A stretch of DNA of 64,000 nucleotides from Dioscorea cayenensis subsp. rotundata (Eukaryota > Streptophyta > Magnoliopsida > Dioscoreales > Dioscoreaceae), in contig NC_052477.1 of the NCBI RefSeq assembly GCF_009730915.1, forward strand, positions 3,746,611 through 3,810,610. Reading direction: 5' to 3'. Positions 12,713 to 24,473 of the stretch are shown here, in pieces. Positions within the stretch are counted from its first letter, which is position 1. Each line of letters begins with the position of its first letter. Under the pieces are notes generated by a model that was given only the letters and a program-made list of their open reading frames with translations, had not been told where the DNA came from and did not search any database. The translations under genes were made by a program, and so were the position numbers.

Positions 12713-13170
12713 GTGGTCACAAGTTTGGCCTTATATCGGTTTGAGCCTAACTTTCAATTTGTATCAAAAATGAGCGCTCAATTACAATTTCATTTCTAGG
12801 TGGGTAATTGAGGGGTTTCGGGTGGATTTTTGGTGATGTGGGCGCTAGGAAAAGCTTAGCGTGGATGCTCTTGGGTCCATCGCGCCTATAGTATGCAGAG
12901 AGAGAGGAAAGAAAGGGATGATGGGGAGAGAATATGATGTAATGCGTTCTACGTGGACAAAAAAAGCGCGTTAGCTAAGTAAGTCGGGAGTTGGTGAGTC
13001 GGTGACATGGACCTGGGGGCATCCGCGCGACTTTCGGCGTCACGTCACCCAAAATCGCAGAAAGTCCCCTAATTACCTGGTTGGAGAAATGGAAATTGAG
13101 ATTTGATGCTCGTTTGATCTAAAGTTGAGAGTTAATCTCAGACCCGATATAAGATCAAACTTAGGGTGAT
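12713..13170. mobile_element. 458-bp TIR element (MITE-like)
   Basis: The first and last roughly 95 bases are imperfect inverted repeats. Left end GTGGTCACAAGTTTGGCC and CTTATATCGGTTTGAG; the reverse complement of the right end reads ATCACCCTAAGTTTGATC and TTATATCGGGTCTGAG. Pairing continues through CAATTT.CATTTCT and GGTAATTGAGGGG. The interior is GC-rich relative to the flanks. No convincing target duplication was found, so the superfamily is open. The element interrupts the possible pararetroviral remnant. Confidence 0.75.
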
Positions 13171-14385
13171 TCACTAGAAAAATTTTACCCGAGAGCAAGT
13201 GATAATCAAGATGATTAAAAGATCAAGATGTTTAAAGGTAGAGAGTTCAGACACTGGGAACAATAGTAACTCAAACAACAATTAAAAGAACTAGTAGAAC
13301 AACACAACCTTTACAGATTTTCATCCCGACATAATTTCACTTCAGACCAATTATTATGAACAAAGATTATAAAAACATACAAAAGAAAAACCATATCCTT
13401 GAAGTTATAAAAACAATGCCTAAACAAAATTATTAAGGAAGTATGTTAGTATTAAGCCTGAGTTACATCTTAAAAATGGTGATTTAATGAGGCAGATGGG
13501 AATCGAGATGCCATGACATGCATTAGAAAAGAATCTACCATCCATTAGACTCAATAGGAACAATAAACTTCATTGAAAATCTTTTAGAAAACATTACAAA
13601 AGATTTATTAAATAGTTGGAAAATCAATTATTCAGAAGACCTACACTCAAATTAGGGGTAGTTATAAATCCAAGATTTGAAATTCCAACAAAATTGATAC
13701 ATTTTTTTTTAATTAACCATGCATTTTATTTATCTGAGTTTTATTTTTAAAAAAAAATATTTCAAAAATAAGTTTACCTATCATGCAAATATTAAATATA
13801 AATAGTAGACAAAGCAAATTTTAATAAAACAAAAAAAAACATAATCATATATTAAGTTAATTTTATAGCAAACTAATTAAATATATATTTAATTATTTTT
13901 CTTATAATCAATAAAATCTAATGAGGTATTTTATATTTAACATAACTTAATGGTCATTGGTCACCCACGGTAGGATAACCTCATTATAAGTAATCTAGAT
14001 TTACAAATTCTTTCAACAAAATACAAAAATTTATAATTTTATCACACCAAATATATTTAATTAAATATTAAATTTGACTTTCATGTGTTTTAAAATATAT
14101 TGCAATTAAAAATTCATTGCATTTAATCATAAATTAGTTGGTTAAATACTTTTGTTGACATTTACCATGTCCCATTGATTTTGGTAAGCCAAACCTGCAA
14201 TTTCTGAGTTTGAGATGGGCCAAGCCGGGTCAATATTTTTGTGTACGGAGTCTAGTGGGTTGGGTTGACCAGACCTTGTTAACCTATTGGTGCCCCTATA
14301 AAATAGACCTCTGTAATTTCTAAACTGGTTTTTTTTACAAGCATTTTAATTCAAAAGTATTTGTTTAAACGAGGCAGGTCTTCAC
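13171..14385. other. AT-rich DNA without recognised gene
   Basis: The first 550 bases continue the possible viral remnant. After 13720 there are only A/T runs and short frames. A moderately GC-rich patch at 14170-14300 has no recognised coding content. Confidence 0.5.
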
Positions 14386-14730
14386 CACTTTTAATTATTT
14401 ATTCATAATTTTTAAAAATATGGAACAATGCACGAGTATTATTTTGGGAAATAATAATTATCCGATTCAAACTATAGCAAACAAAGTTTTTTCACATAAA
14501 ATAAGTTTCCTTCATGAAAAATTATCTCAAATAATTTTTTTTTTTTTTTTGTCATGATTCTTTTTTAAACATCAAATCCAATTTACATCCACGTTCATTT
14601 TTTTTCTTTCGGTTTTATAAAAAATTCACAGGAATTCAAACAATGCCTTTTTTCCTTCTAATTTAATCCATTAATTATTTATTCATAATTTTTATAAATA
14701 TGGAACAACCCCTGAATTATTAATTTGGAA

Positions 14731-14790
<60 letters not shown>

Positions 14791-14885
14791 CCAATAACTC
14801 TCCTTTTATTAAAAATTATCATCTCAAATAATTTTCTTTGTCATAATTTTTTTAACATCAAAATCCAATTTACATCCACGTCCAC

Positions 14886-14941
<56 letters not shown>

Positions 14942-15058
14942 GTTTTGTTTTTGTTTTTTTGTTTTTAATTACAAACCGAATTCCGTTTTATAAAAAAATT
15001 CACAGAAATTCAAATAATGTCCTTTTTCCCCCTTTTTAATTTAATCCATAATTTTTAA
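14386..15058. repeat. Tandem duplication of about 300 bp with opposed (AAT)n and (ATT)n
   Basis: Unit 1 (about 14386-14672) and unit 2 (14673-15058) share TTAATTATTTATTCATAA, ATATGGAACAA, CCAATTTACATCCACGT and TTCACAG.AATTCAAA in the same order. Unit 2 contains (AAT)n at 14730-14790 and (ATT)n at 14886-14940. These face each other across 95 bases and could pair as a hairpin. The poly-Asn/poly-Tyr open frame across them is an artefact of the repeats. Confidence 0.8.
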
Positions 15059-15110
15059 TCATTATTCCTCATTGATAATCCCAAATAAATATTTTCAATC
15101 AATCAACGAA

Positions 15111-15440
15111 TCAATCGAGTCGAAGAAGACGTCTCAAACCTCGAGTCGCGGGAGATCCACGAACGCATCTTTCCGGCAAAACCTCGGCAGCGGCAGCGAT
15201 CTCGGCGACAGCGACATCGCAAAAGGCCGATCCGGCGTACTCATCGAGTGGCCTTGGCTTTCTCATCGAGGGATCCGCCGCCGCCACCGCCACCGCCGCG
15301 CTTGAGGATGGTGACGTTTCCAATAAAAAGGGGGCGAGAGGATCCACTAGCGCCGGCACAGCATCTTCGCTTCTCCGGGTCCGATCTTGGCCTGGGATTT
15401 GGAGAGAGTAGTGGTGGGGGTGGAGGAGCTCGGTTCCCAT
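15111..15440 (-). CDS. Small conserved plant protein of the MGTE(V/L)LRPQ type
   Basis: The minus-strand frame starts MGTELLHPHHY and ends SPATRGLRRLLRLD. This resembles a family of short, single-exon plant proteins of unknown function that begin MGTEVLRPQDCL, carry a G(Q/N)VTILKRG motif, then YAGSAF, and end in ATRDLRRLLRL. The continuous frame has YAGSAF and the C-terminus. The GNVTILKRG + poly-Gly + SLDEKAKATR motif, and a SPRSLPLPRFCRKDAF segment, appear in another frame. Small compensating indels (for example TTTT for TTT after YAGSA) would put all motifs in one frame of about 110 aa. A CT-rich, GAA-repeat leader lies just upstream (15441-15475). No signal peptide or membrane segment is seen. 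The family match is from memory of its termini. Confidence 0.55.
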   Translation of the reverse strand: MGTELLHPHHYSLQIPGQDRTRRSEDAVPALVDPLAPFLLETSPSSSAAVAVAAADPSMRKPRPLDEYAGSAFCDVAVAEIAAAAEVLPERCVRGSPATRGLRRLLRLD

Positions 15441-16308
15441 GAATCCGATCTCTTCTTCTTCTTCTTCGTCGTCGAAGTGAGATCGGATTTTTGGAACCTT
15501 TTCTCGCTTCGATCTCTCGATGATATCTCGATGGAGAGAGAGAGGGGTTTGAGGGTTTGAATGGGATATGAATGGAAGGGAAGGGTGAGGATGATGGCTT
15601 TGAGATTCAGGGATTTGGACGGGATTGGATGGTTGGGATTGTTAGAAAAGGTGTTTGGTGTTTGGGAGTGGAAAGCGGATTGGATGTGTTGATGGGGTTT
15701 GAGGATTTGAACACGTGGATGAATTGGAATGGAGTGAACGGTTGGGGAATGATTGGCGGGAAAATTGACGTTGTGAGCGGTTGGGGTGGTGTTTTTGGAA
15801 AGACTAAAAATGGTGGTGTTTAGGGAAGGCAAAACCCGATCCACCCTAAAGTTTCAGTTCCGATCCGCTCTGATCCCTCCCGATTTTGAGCAGAGTGGGA
15901 TGAGTTTGATATTTCTTTGCCCCTACACGTCCGTCACGATAATAATTTAATTTATTATAAATATTATATAATGTATAGGAGTAAATGAATTTTTAAAATT
16001 TTTCGATAAATTTCTTTATTAGTTGTCTTTAAAAATATATGTTTTATAAAAATAAATCTATTTTATAAATATTTTTAAAAATTTTTAAATCTTTATTTAT
16101 AATATAAGCGAGGCGGGAGATTAGCGAAAAAGCAAGCAGGGACAGGGAATAGTGCACGCTTATTCTCATGCTGGGCGGGGATGGTAGAGGCATGCCCGCC
16201 CACACTGCCACGCCCATTGCCATCCCTAGTGGTGTACGAGAAGGTCTACATTCATAATATTTTGTTTTTTTATTTCCCTTTAAAGTTTACTAAAATTTTT
16301 ATTTTAAA

Positions 16309-16340
<32 letters not shown>

Positions 16341-16403
16341 TTAAAATTATTTTTACAATAGAGCTATTTGATATTTATTTTTTTGTATCTTAAATAGAAG
16401 TTC

Positions 16404-16447
<44 letters not shown>

Positions 16448-16511
16448 TTTATATATATTTCTTAGATTGAGAGATATTGACATTCTATAATAAATGTAAA
16501 TAATAAACAAA
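15441..16511. other. Upstream region of the small gene, then AT-rich DNA
   Basis: 15441-15840 is the GC-moderate 5' flank of the minus-strand small gene; the 165-aa frame across it is judged to be a shadow. 16110-16240 is a short GC-rich patch (GGGCGGGGATGG) without a recognised gene. An (AAT)n tract lies at 16408-16443, next to the insertion site of MULE A. Confidence 0.5.
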
Positions 16512-18096
16512 TTGATTATAGTGGAAATTGCCAAAAAACCCTCTAAGTTTGTAATATTACCAAAAACACACGTTAGTTTTCTGATCCCCAAAAACCCTTT
16601 CTTTTTAAACTCTATGTTTTTGAACCCCTGAGCGTGTAACGGATGTCAGCAGTGATTTTCAAATTTTATGGGACGAAAATGCCCTTGCATGAGGGAGTCG
16701 TGGGCTACTGACCATTTCAGGTATGAGGAGGAAGTGGGGGTTTTTCAGTGAGGGTAACCTCAAGAAATGAATTCTTTGGAGCCGTTTACTTGTTTTTCTC
16801 AACTCAGCGTCTTGACTTTTCCATTTCAGTCATCTCCGAAGTTGTCTCTCTGCATGTGACCTCTGTAATTCTGACTTTTTCCCTTTCACGGTATCTCGAA
16901 GGAGAAGTCCGCATAGTAGTTGGCATTTCATCGATTTGCGATCTAAGGTATTGAGTATGGTTTTTATGTTAGCTATTACATTCTGAAAAGATTTTTCGGT
17001 TTTGTTTTGTGCTCTGTTTTTGTTGGAAGATATTGAAATCTGCGAGGATTTCTGGTGGGGTTTTTGTTAGTCTGCGAGGCAATTTTTCGAGATATTCTGG
17101 GTTTAAATTTTGTTGTCTACTGTTTAAGTATTGTTGTCTACTGTTTAATAAACTAGGTCTCAGTTTAACAATTGATATCTCTGTTTAAGAGCCGAAGGTT
17201 ACTGGTTTAAAACCTTATATTTCCACTAAACATTTGTGAATCTTTGCGTATTGAATGTGTTGTTATTGTCATGGGGCTTGTGTCTATGACTGGTCGACCC
17301 TAGTTAATGGGTGATGCTATTTGTGCCGGTAGTAGAGACCTTAGGCTGAATTGAAGATAACGTGACCCCTCGACACTTTGGAAGATCATCAAGAGACGCG
17401 TTTGCGACGATTTCGATGTTGGAAGCTATATACCAAGAGATGACCCTTCTTGATTCTCTATTGCAAAGATGCGATGGTGCGCTGATAAATTCGAGGATCG
17501 GGGTTAAAGCTGCTTGAGTTTCGAGGCCTCGAGATGTGGCCCTCGATTCTTGAGTACTGCGTTGCGATGGCGGCCTGATCGTGTTCGAAGAAGAAAACCC
17601 AGCTCGGCGTTCGAGAGGGAGTTATTTATCAAAAACCTCACGAGACCGCAGAGACTCCATCTAGAGCACTCTTATGCGACTTGTTCGACGAGTGGAGAAG
17701 AATATAATTTTTGTCAAACTCGATGGTGTACCTCGTAGATGCGAGTCCTCTTCCCAAATACATCATGCTCGGTTCGAGCTGGATGCGTTGATTATGTCGA
17801 TGATCTACCGCCATGGGGAGATCAGCGTAGGGCGCGAGCGGCGCTGAAGTGGCTTATGGAGGGACATTCCACTAGCGGGCGGCTCGAGTGCAGAGATAGA
17901 TCTGTGGGAAGAAGACCAGACCGGGGTATGTTAAGGGTTTGCTCGGTCGGCGCTTAACGTCGGTTTCTGAGGTGGCCGGAGCGGGAAAGAAAGTCCATTT
18001 CGGCGAGATCCCAGATGATCTTTGTGCTACGGTGAAAGTACTTCTAGGGAAGCAGCGATGGTAGAAACTCGACATGTCGTCGCTCGAAGGAAAAGG

Positions 18097-18328
18097 GTAA
18101 TAAATCATAGACGATGTTTATGAAGCCTTAATGTTTAAACATATTATTTAGCGTTTAACTTTATTATTCTGAGTTTTAAAAATTTATTACATAAAAGGTT
18201 TAAATATTTCGTTCTCCGTTTAAATATATTCGATAATGTTTAAATATATAAAAACTCTATTTAAATATAGTTTTTATAGTTTAAAAATGAGATGATTTAT
18301 TTGAAATTGTTTAGTTTACATATGTTAG
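18097..18328 (+). repeat. GTTTAA array in an inferred intron (MULE A)
   Basis: Between an inferred donor (G|GTAATAAATC) and acceptor (CATATGTTAG|) the sequence repeats GTTTAA(A/C) about every 20-27 bases, for example AATGTTTAAACATA, TAGCGTTTAACTTTA and TCCGTTTAAATAT. Equivalent introns lie at 42966-43243 (MULE B) and 60252-60480 (MULE C). Other arrays occur at 17100-17215, 19700-19860, 20750-20945, 41960-42125, 59240-59400 and 61745-61935. Confidence 0.75.
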
Positions 18329-19119
18329 TTTTCACGAAATTTGGTTTCGACGAATCTTTGTAGAAGAAATATTTATTAGGGGCAGTAAAGCGGATGGATG
18401 CTATTGCTCGGGAACCACTTGCTCGAAGGCGGGGATGAGAGAGCGGCCTCTGTCGTGCGCTCGGCGCCCGTTCTCCTACTTCTAGTCCACGCAGCGCCGC
18501 ATTCCTCGGCCAGGAGAACCCCTCCCCTCACGTGCCAGTTGATAACCCCTACCACGGCAGCGGCGGTCCCGTTGTGGCGGCCCCAGAGCCATGGCGGCCC
18601 CTCCGGCCGATGTGAGCCCCACCGAGCGGCGTTAGGGCGAAGATGTCGGTGCAGACTCTTATGCTGAGCGTGCGGATATTGATGACCGAGTTTCCTCGGC
18701 TTGTCTCTCGTGTTGAAAGCGGCTGGAAGGGCGTTCGTCGATCATTGCGCCGTCCCTCTAAAGTAATGAAACACCGGGATGAATGAGGCGTCGAATTTAA
18801 AGGCGAGCGACATCGTCGAGGTAGCCGTTCAAAAGCGGCCACATTCGAAGAGACTTGCGAAAAAGAGGAGAACAATCTGCCTACTGTCTCCGCGCCGGTG
18901 ACGATGAAACAATAGCAACACCATCGTGACTAATCTTTATTCTTGAGTGCATGTCGGATTGATGACATGGCCGTGAGTGGAGGAGCGTCGTAGATGATGT
19001 GGTATTCATTGCGTGGTTGAGAAGATCGTTTACTCTCTTGTTAGCGAAATCCCGACTCGGTGGGCAAGGTTTTGCAGGAAGTCTTGGCATCAAGGCGGAC
19101 ACAATCACGAAGAACAAGA

Positions 19120-19480
19120 ACAAGCTAAAGGGTGTGTCTCCCGGGTTGATCTTTGTTCGAGTGGATTCTGAGTTGAGAAGATGGGTTGAATCTGTTCGTA
19201 GTGACCCAGTGGTGAGTGGCCAGACAATCACCGTGTCGAGCGAGGACGCGATCCCTGCAGCAGAAGAAGCATGTAAGGGTATGTATCGCGGTTGATCTTT
19301 GTCGTGCGTCCCAGCGTCGAAGCCGAGACACTGATCCACAACAACAACAACCATGTAAGGATATGTATGCGGTTTATGTTGTCGCCGTCGTCCCGCTGAG
19401 CCGGACACAATCCCACAACAACAACAACCATGTAAGGATGTGTACTGCGGTTGATCTTTGTCGTCATCCGCGTCGAAGGA
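19120..19480 (+). repeat. Tandem peptide-coding repeat in the Ulp1 gene (MULE A)
   Basis: A unit of roughly 78 bp recurs, reading approximately DTIPQQQQPCKDM.AVDLCR in one frame. Copies of the CKGM/CKDM core fall near 19270, 19350 and 19430, with a more diverged KGVS core near 19128. CAACAACAACAACCATGTAA is shared by the last two. The repeat sits between the basic linker and the C48 domain. MULE C has the same repeat at 61235-61500. Confidence 0.7.
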
Positions 19481-22400
19481 AGATCTGCTTTGGTGCTGAG
19501 CAGCGATTAAGGCTCAGCGACGAGTGCCCAGTGAAGACCCCGAGCCGAAGCGAGAGAGATGATCGAGGCGATCAACAATGGGACAAGGCGGCTCGGGAGA
19601 GTCTTTGTTGCGAAGAAGAAAAAAATGGGTTGACGATCGGCGTCTTAACAAATCTGGCGAGGAGTTGATGAGGATCTTCCTCAGTGCCAGTATGGACGGA
19701 GTAAGTTTAAAGTTTTTATGATAGTGTTTAAATGTTTATATATTATCATTTAATTTATCTATTTAACGTTTAATTATTTATAATATCATTTGAAAATTGA
19801 TAATATCATTTAAATATTCTGATATGGTCTAATTATATACATTATCGTTTAACCTCGGCCTTTGTCGTGTGGAAGAATGACAGCTATCGGCTTCACGCAG
19901 GGACAAATTATACACTCTACTTGAGGGAAGGAGATGGTCGCGAGATGATGTGATGGGCGCTTCGTATGCATAATATAAAAATCGCTGAGCAAGTGCCATA
20001 TCCTTACAAGAAAGCGGCGCCTCCATCACCCGACCATTGGCGCTGTTTATGTCAGCGAGGACGGCACATGAAACCACTATGGCTATGATCGGAGATGCCG
20101 TCGCTGACTTGCATGAAGTTGAGATTGTCATCCTCCGATAATCATGAATGGCCACTTCCATGTCCTGAGTCCTTGACAATGATAAACAAGAATCGAGGCG
20201 TTATTCTTCATGCGCGGGAGTGCGAAAAAGCGCGTTGGACATGGTAGGTTCTTTAATAAATTATGTCAGATTAATAGTGTATGCGGTATTTTAATCGGTA
20301 TTCTAATCTCAACTTGCGTATCTCGACGGTGGAATCTATTCGACATTTGTAGTCGATATGGATTTCGGTCGGTCGACCTCAAAGTACCCACTAGTGCACG
20401 ACAAGGAAACCCGCGCCGAAAAACAAGGAGGCGTCGATTGCGCGAGTCTATGTCATCGCGGTTTATCGAGCGATTACATTTTCGATGAGAAGCTACGACT
20501 CACGGTAGAGCAGGGCGTTCCTTACATGAGATTAAAGTATGTTACCCGCATACTTAGGGAGGGAGGCGCGTGCGTCCATTAGAAAGTGGGGTGGTCACAA
20601 GCGGGTTAAATTTTGTTTTCGAAGAACATGAATTGTATATGTCAATGTAAATTTTTTTTTCGAATGTAAACCAGGACAAATGCAATTCATTGTTTTTGTT
20701 TTCGAAGAACATGACTTGTATATCTCAATGTAAATTTTGTTTATTTTCAAATGTAAATCAGGTTAAATTCCATTCAGTTTCACTTCATTGTTTAATTTCA
20801 GTTTCATTCTTTAAATTTACCAGCTATCGTTTTAATATCAGTGTGAAATATTTAAAAATTACAGTTTCTCTGTTTACAATAACACTGTCTCTGTTTAAAT
20901 AAATGCGTTCACTGTAAAGAATAAGAGTTTATCTGTTTAAATATGAAAAGTTGCCACTCAATTCAGATTGTTTCTCTTTAGAAGTCGACTTATTTACAAT
21001 GCCTAGTCGTGACAATTTCATTTTCAAGATCTCGATTGTGACGGGATCCGTGGCGGTAGGGCTGCGATGTAACTTCGCGAGACATCGAGCAGCTTGCGAC
21101 TCGATCCTCTTTTCGTCTAAGGCGCCCGGTGCCTTCGTCGCTGGCGGTTTCTGAGCGAAGCTCACTATTTCCGTCCGAAGGCTTGTCAGTACGTCGGGTA
21201 TGAGGAATATAGCTTCTTTATACGCCCTGATTTGTAATTGTCGACGGTGAAGTAGCCGCTAATAAATCGATGAGCGTTGGTGTTTGTCTACGGTGTTCTT
21301 TGCATTGGTCGATCGCCAGTAGCGATCATTGACACAACGACCAACATGAAGATTTCGGCTAACCTCGACAATTATTTCTACCTTGAATGTTTATGCGGGC
21401 GTAAGTAGGTCTCTCATTTGTTCGCTTGCTCACGCCGGGATTTACATAACATGCGCATCAACTTGAACACGGCAAATAAGGTTAAACAAAGAGCGATGAT
21501 GGTTAAATAATTGGTAAACTTGTTTTAAACGTGATGGGGTAAATATTTAAAGCGATTAAATTAATATTTAAAGTCAGACAATTTTAATTAAACAAATATG
21601 GAAATTTTTAAAGGGTAATACTAAATGTTAAGTGTAAACCAACAATCGCAGACCTTATGGAGTCGACCATTTTTCGATCACCGATGAAATGACGAGCTTC
21701 TTTGATCCAAGCATTGAACGACTCGCGACATTTGAATACATCTCACCCCAACGATCACCTCACGAGCAGATAATTCGACTAATGTGCCATATCCGATTTA
21801 TTAATCAATCAGTGATGGGCTTCGGGTGATGTGGCATGCAGTTCATTCACGATATCATCTAATTCTTTAGCCGTGGATGCCCACGCAATGCGAAAGCATA
21901 TAGACCAGCACTCCTCCCTCAATGCCTTCCCAAGTCGACATTGGCTTTTCATAAAATTAGCCTCCAAATGTCAGCAGAATGAACGTGTGGCGAAGAAGGT
22001 AAGACTCTCGCAATTGCGTTCAGAGGCCCCTGGACTGTCCGACCACGAAGGTAATTATCTCATGATAATCTCCTTCCTCAGTATAAAAGCATCGCCTAAG
22101 TTGGATATGAACCAAGTCGATTGGCGTCGAGTCTCGTTGTTGACAATACCCGAGATGCGGCGTGGATAAAACCATTGTTTCCATCTTTCCATGTGGCGCG
22201 GTGAAGTACCCGATACATTCCAAGGAGGTGGGTACCATCGAGCAAGCATGACGGCCCGACTGCAAGCCCTCTTGAATCCCACAATACACGCTGCGAAAGA
22301 AAAGAATGCACGTTTAAAAGCGATCACCGTCTCTTTCCACGATCGCATGATCTTTGCAGGGGTTTGTCTCGACTACCTTATCCACATACCAAAGCAACAA

Positions 22401-24473
22401 AATCGTGGGTCGGAGATGTCATTGCTAGTCGAGGACCACCCGGGCGTGCTCTTTTTCCCAACCAAGCACGCTTGTATGGTATGTGGACACTATGTTCCCT
22501 GCAACATGTCCTCACGAATGTCGATGGCCTTGTCGAGGGCGGTCGTTGAGCCACGAATCACTCGTCGCTTACCCCAGTTTTTGGGCGCTTTCGGATGTGG
22601 CGCTTGAACCTATTCCACCACGCTAAGTGTATGCCAGGTTGATTGTCTTGATTTTTGAAAAGTATTTTTATTATACTCCTTTAATGCATGAAGGCGCGAT
22701 GACAACCATCCCGGCGCATCCCCGAGTCGCTCGATGTTTTTCGTTCTTTATGAATTTGAAGTCAAAATTCCGTTTGATTGCAAATATTTTTGAAATCGTC
22801 CACTGAAATGTTCAACACGATCAAACGTTGTCGATATCCAACGACGACGACTGAATGATCGATGAGGAAGGAAGGCATCCCACGCCGTCGAGAGTCACGC
22901 ATGGGGTTGAGCGGGAGCGCTCAGCGAATCCCGAATTCACATGACACTTCGGTTAAATGAAAAAGATCAATATTTTAGCGAGAGAATAGTCATTTAAGTG
23001 ATAAAGTAAACTTTTAAGCGTTAAATTAAATAGTTAAAGCAGTTGAACAATTAACTTAAACAAATAGTACAAGATTTTTAACCGATGAGTCGACATACTT
23101 AAACAATAATGAACCTATACTGACTAGATCAAATAAAAGAGAAGGAACTTACAATGAGAAAAACTCATTTTCGTTTAGGGATTCTACAATGGCACATTAT
23201 GCGTCTCGACAACAAGATCAACTACGGTAGCATTTGAAGATGGAGTGCAGCGTGACACGTCCATTTCGGAGTCGAGGGAAACATCACCACGACAAGGGAA
23301 ACATCGAGGCGTCGTCGCTCGCATATCTCGTAACACCAACTCCCGAAGTCCGAGCCGTGAACATTAGCACTCTTCCCTCCCGTTGTATCTAGTAATACCA
23401 CAAAAACTCTCCATAATATATCGGTCGAAAACCAAATCGTACAAACCAAATGAAAAGAAGAACAAAAAAGAAGAAGAAGAAGAAGATGTAAAGAACAAAC
23501 AACAATCGAGAAAAGTGAAACAAAAAGTGCTGGATTGTATGCGTAAAAGATTAGACTAGGCGTGATGTGATTGGGCGGTATTTTTTTCCTCCATCCCAGG
23601 GCGAAAAAGGAAATATATGTCACTGTCCCGAGGAAGCCATATTGTCATCGCTTGAAGGAAAAGTTCTCACCTTATCATGAGTCTCTGTTTAAACGTCAAG
23701 CTTTTTATGTTTAAATCGATACATATAGTGTTTAAACTAACGGTTAACTGTATAAATAAATTCTATATCATTTAAATAATATGTTAACCGTTTAAATATA
23801 GTGGTTTTAAGCATTATAAAATATATGTTATTGTTTTAAATTGAATGCTTTCACGACATGCGTTGAAGATAGGGTACCTCTCGGAGTTCTTGTTTAAACA
23901 TCTTTATGTATTTGCTTAAACACCGTTGTCACTGTTTAAAGAATAAATCGATTATTGTTTAAAATTTTTGTTTTTGTTTACAATGCTGGTTTTTGTTTCT
24001 CAAATTGTTTTAACTATGTCTCTGTTTAAATTTCACAAGTTATCACAAGTTCACACTCAAATAAGTTTGTTTGTTTAAAATGGAGAATCTGATTAAATAT
24101 CAGAAGTTCACACTCAAATAAGCTTGTTTCATTTAAAATAAAACATTTACAACGTCTTCTCGGACCTCAGACACGCGCGAGTCGACCCTCGTTCGTCTAT
24201 TAAGATTTCGGTTTGACTCACCAAGTATCCAGTACATTCGAATGCTCACTGCGGTTGCGCAACATTCGCGATCGACTTGAGCATGCACAACGTAGAGCAT
24301 AAAGCGTTAAAAAGGTTAAGCAAATACATTCATAAAAACGTCTATTAATCAATGTGTCATGGTCTGACTTAAGTGAAGATCCTGAGAGTTAAACATAGAA
24401 AGTAATATTTGTACACTGACGAAACATTCTTAAATGGTAAGAACAATTCTCAGTGATAAATATCAACTCCGTC

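Larger units (their letters stand above)
10515..13720 (+). mobile_element. Possible degraded endogenous pararetrovirus or retroelement
   Basis: Order of signals on the plus strand: a TATAAGG promoter-like box near 10640, an AATAAA at about 10736, and a sequence near 10929 (TGGTGTCAGGAGC) resembling the tRNA-iMet primer site TGGTATCAGAGC with one substitution and one insertion. There is no LTR-like CA end just before it. Downstream lie very A-rich frames, including 12374-12577 (67 aa, acidic, IYPRYDWIVDFEELPENI). A stretch at 13565-13640 resembles a helical segment of Caulimoviridae capsid regions. No reverse transcriptase, protease or movement protein was recognised. A perfect 14-bp palindrome TTAACCATGGTTAA lies near 10580. 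The assignment is weak; a degraded LTR element is the main alternative. Confidence 0.3.
17280..20582 (+). pseudogene. DUF1985-like / Ulp1 (C48) protease gene of MULE A
   Basis: Coding blocks in shifting frames run from about 17280 to 20582. The N-terminal part matches the better frame in MULE C (TPRHWDIIRRTPFAAF, YQERALLDSLLQRYDG, RPQDVALVLGLRC), a DUF1985-like region typical of plant transposon Ulp1 proteins. A GT-AG intron is inferred at 18097-18328. Then come a Thr/Pro/Ala linker, a basic nuclear-localisation-like stretch, and tandem peptide repeats (19120-19480). The C48 domain shows MNGHFHVL (His codon 20153-20155), YSSCAG, an intron after 20240, and QGGVDCA (putative catalytic Cys TGC at 20439-20441). 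Ulp1 enzymes process or remove SUMO; the role inside MULEs is unknown. Multiple stops make this copy probably non-functional as sequenced. Confidence 0.7.

Noticed and set aside
14725..15039. Poly-Asn/poly-Tyr frame
   Set aside because: It is a translation of the (AAT)n and (ATT)n microsatellites.
15347..15844. 165-aa minus-strand frame overlapping the small conserved gene
   Set aside because: It runs through the leader in another frame, lacks family motifs, and is Ser/Thr/Pro/His-rich by composition.
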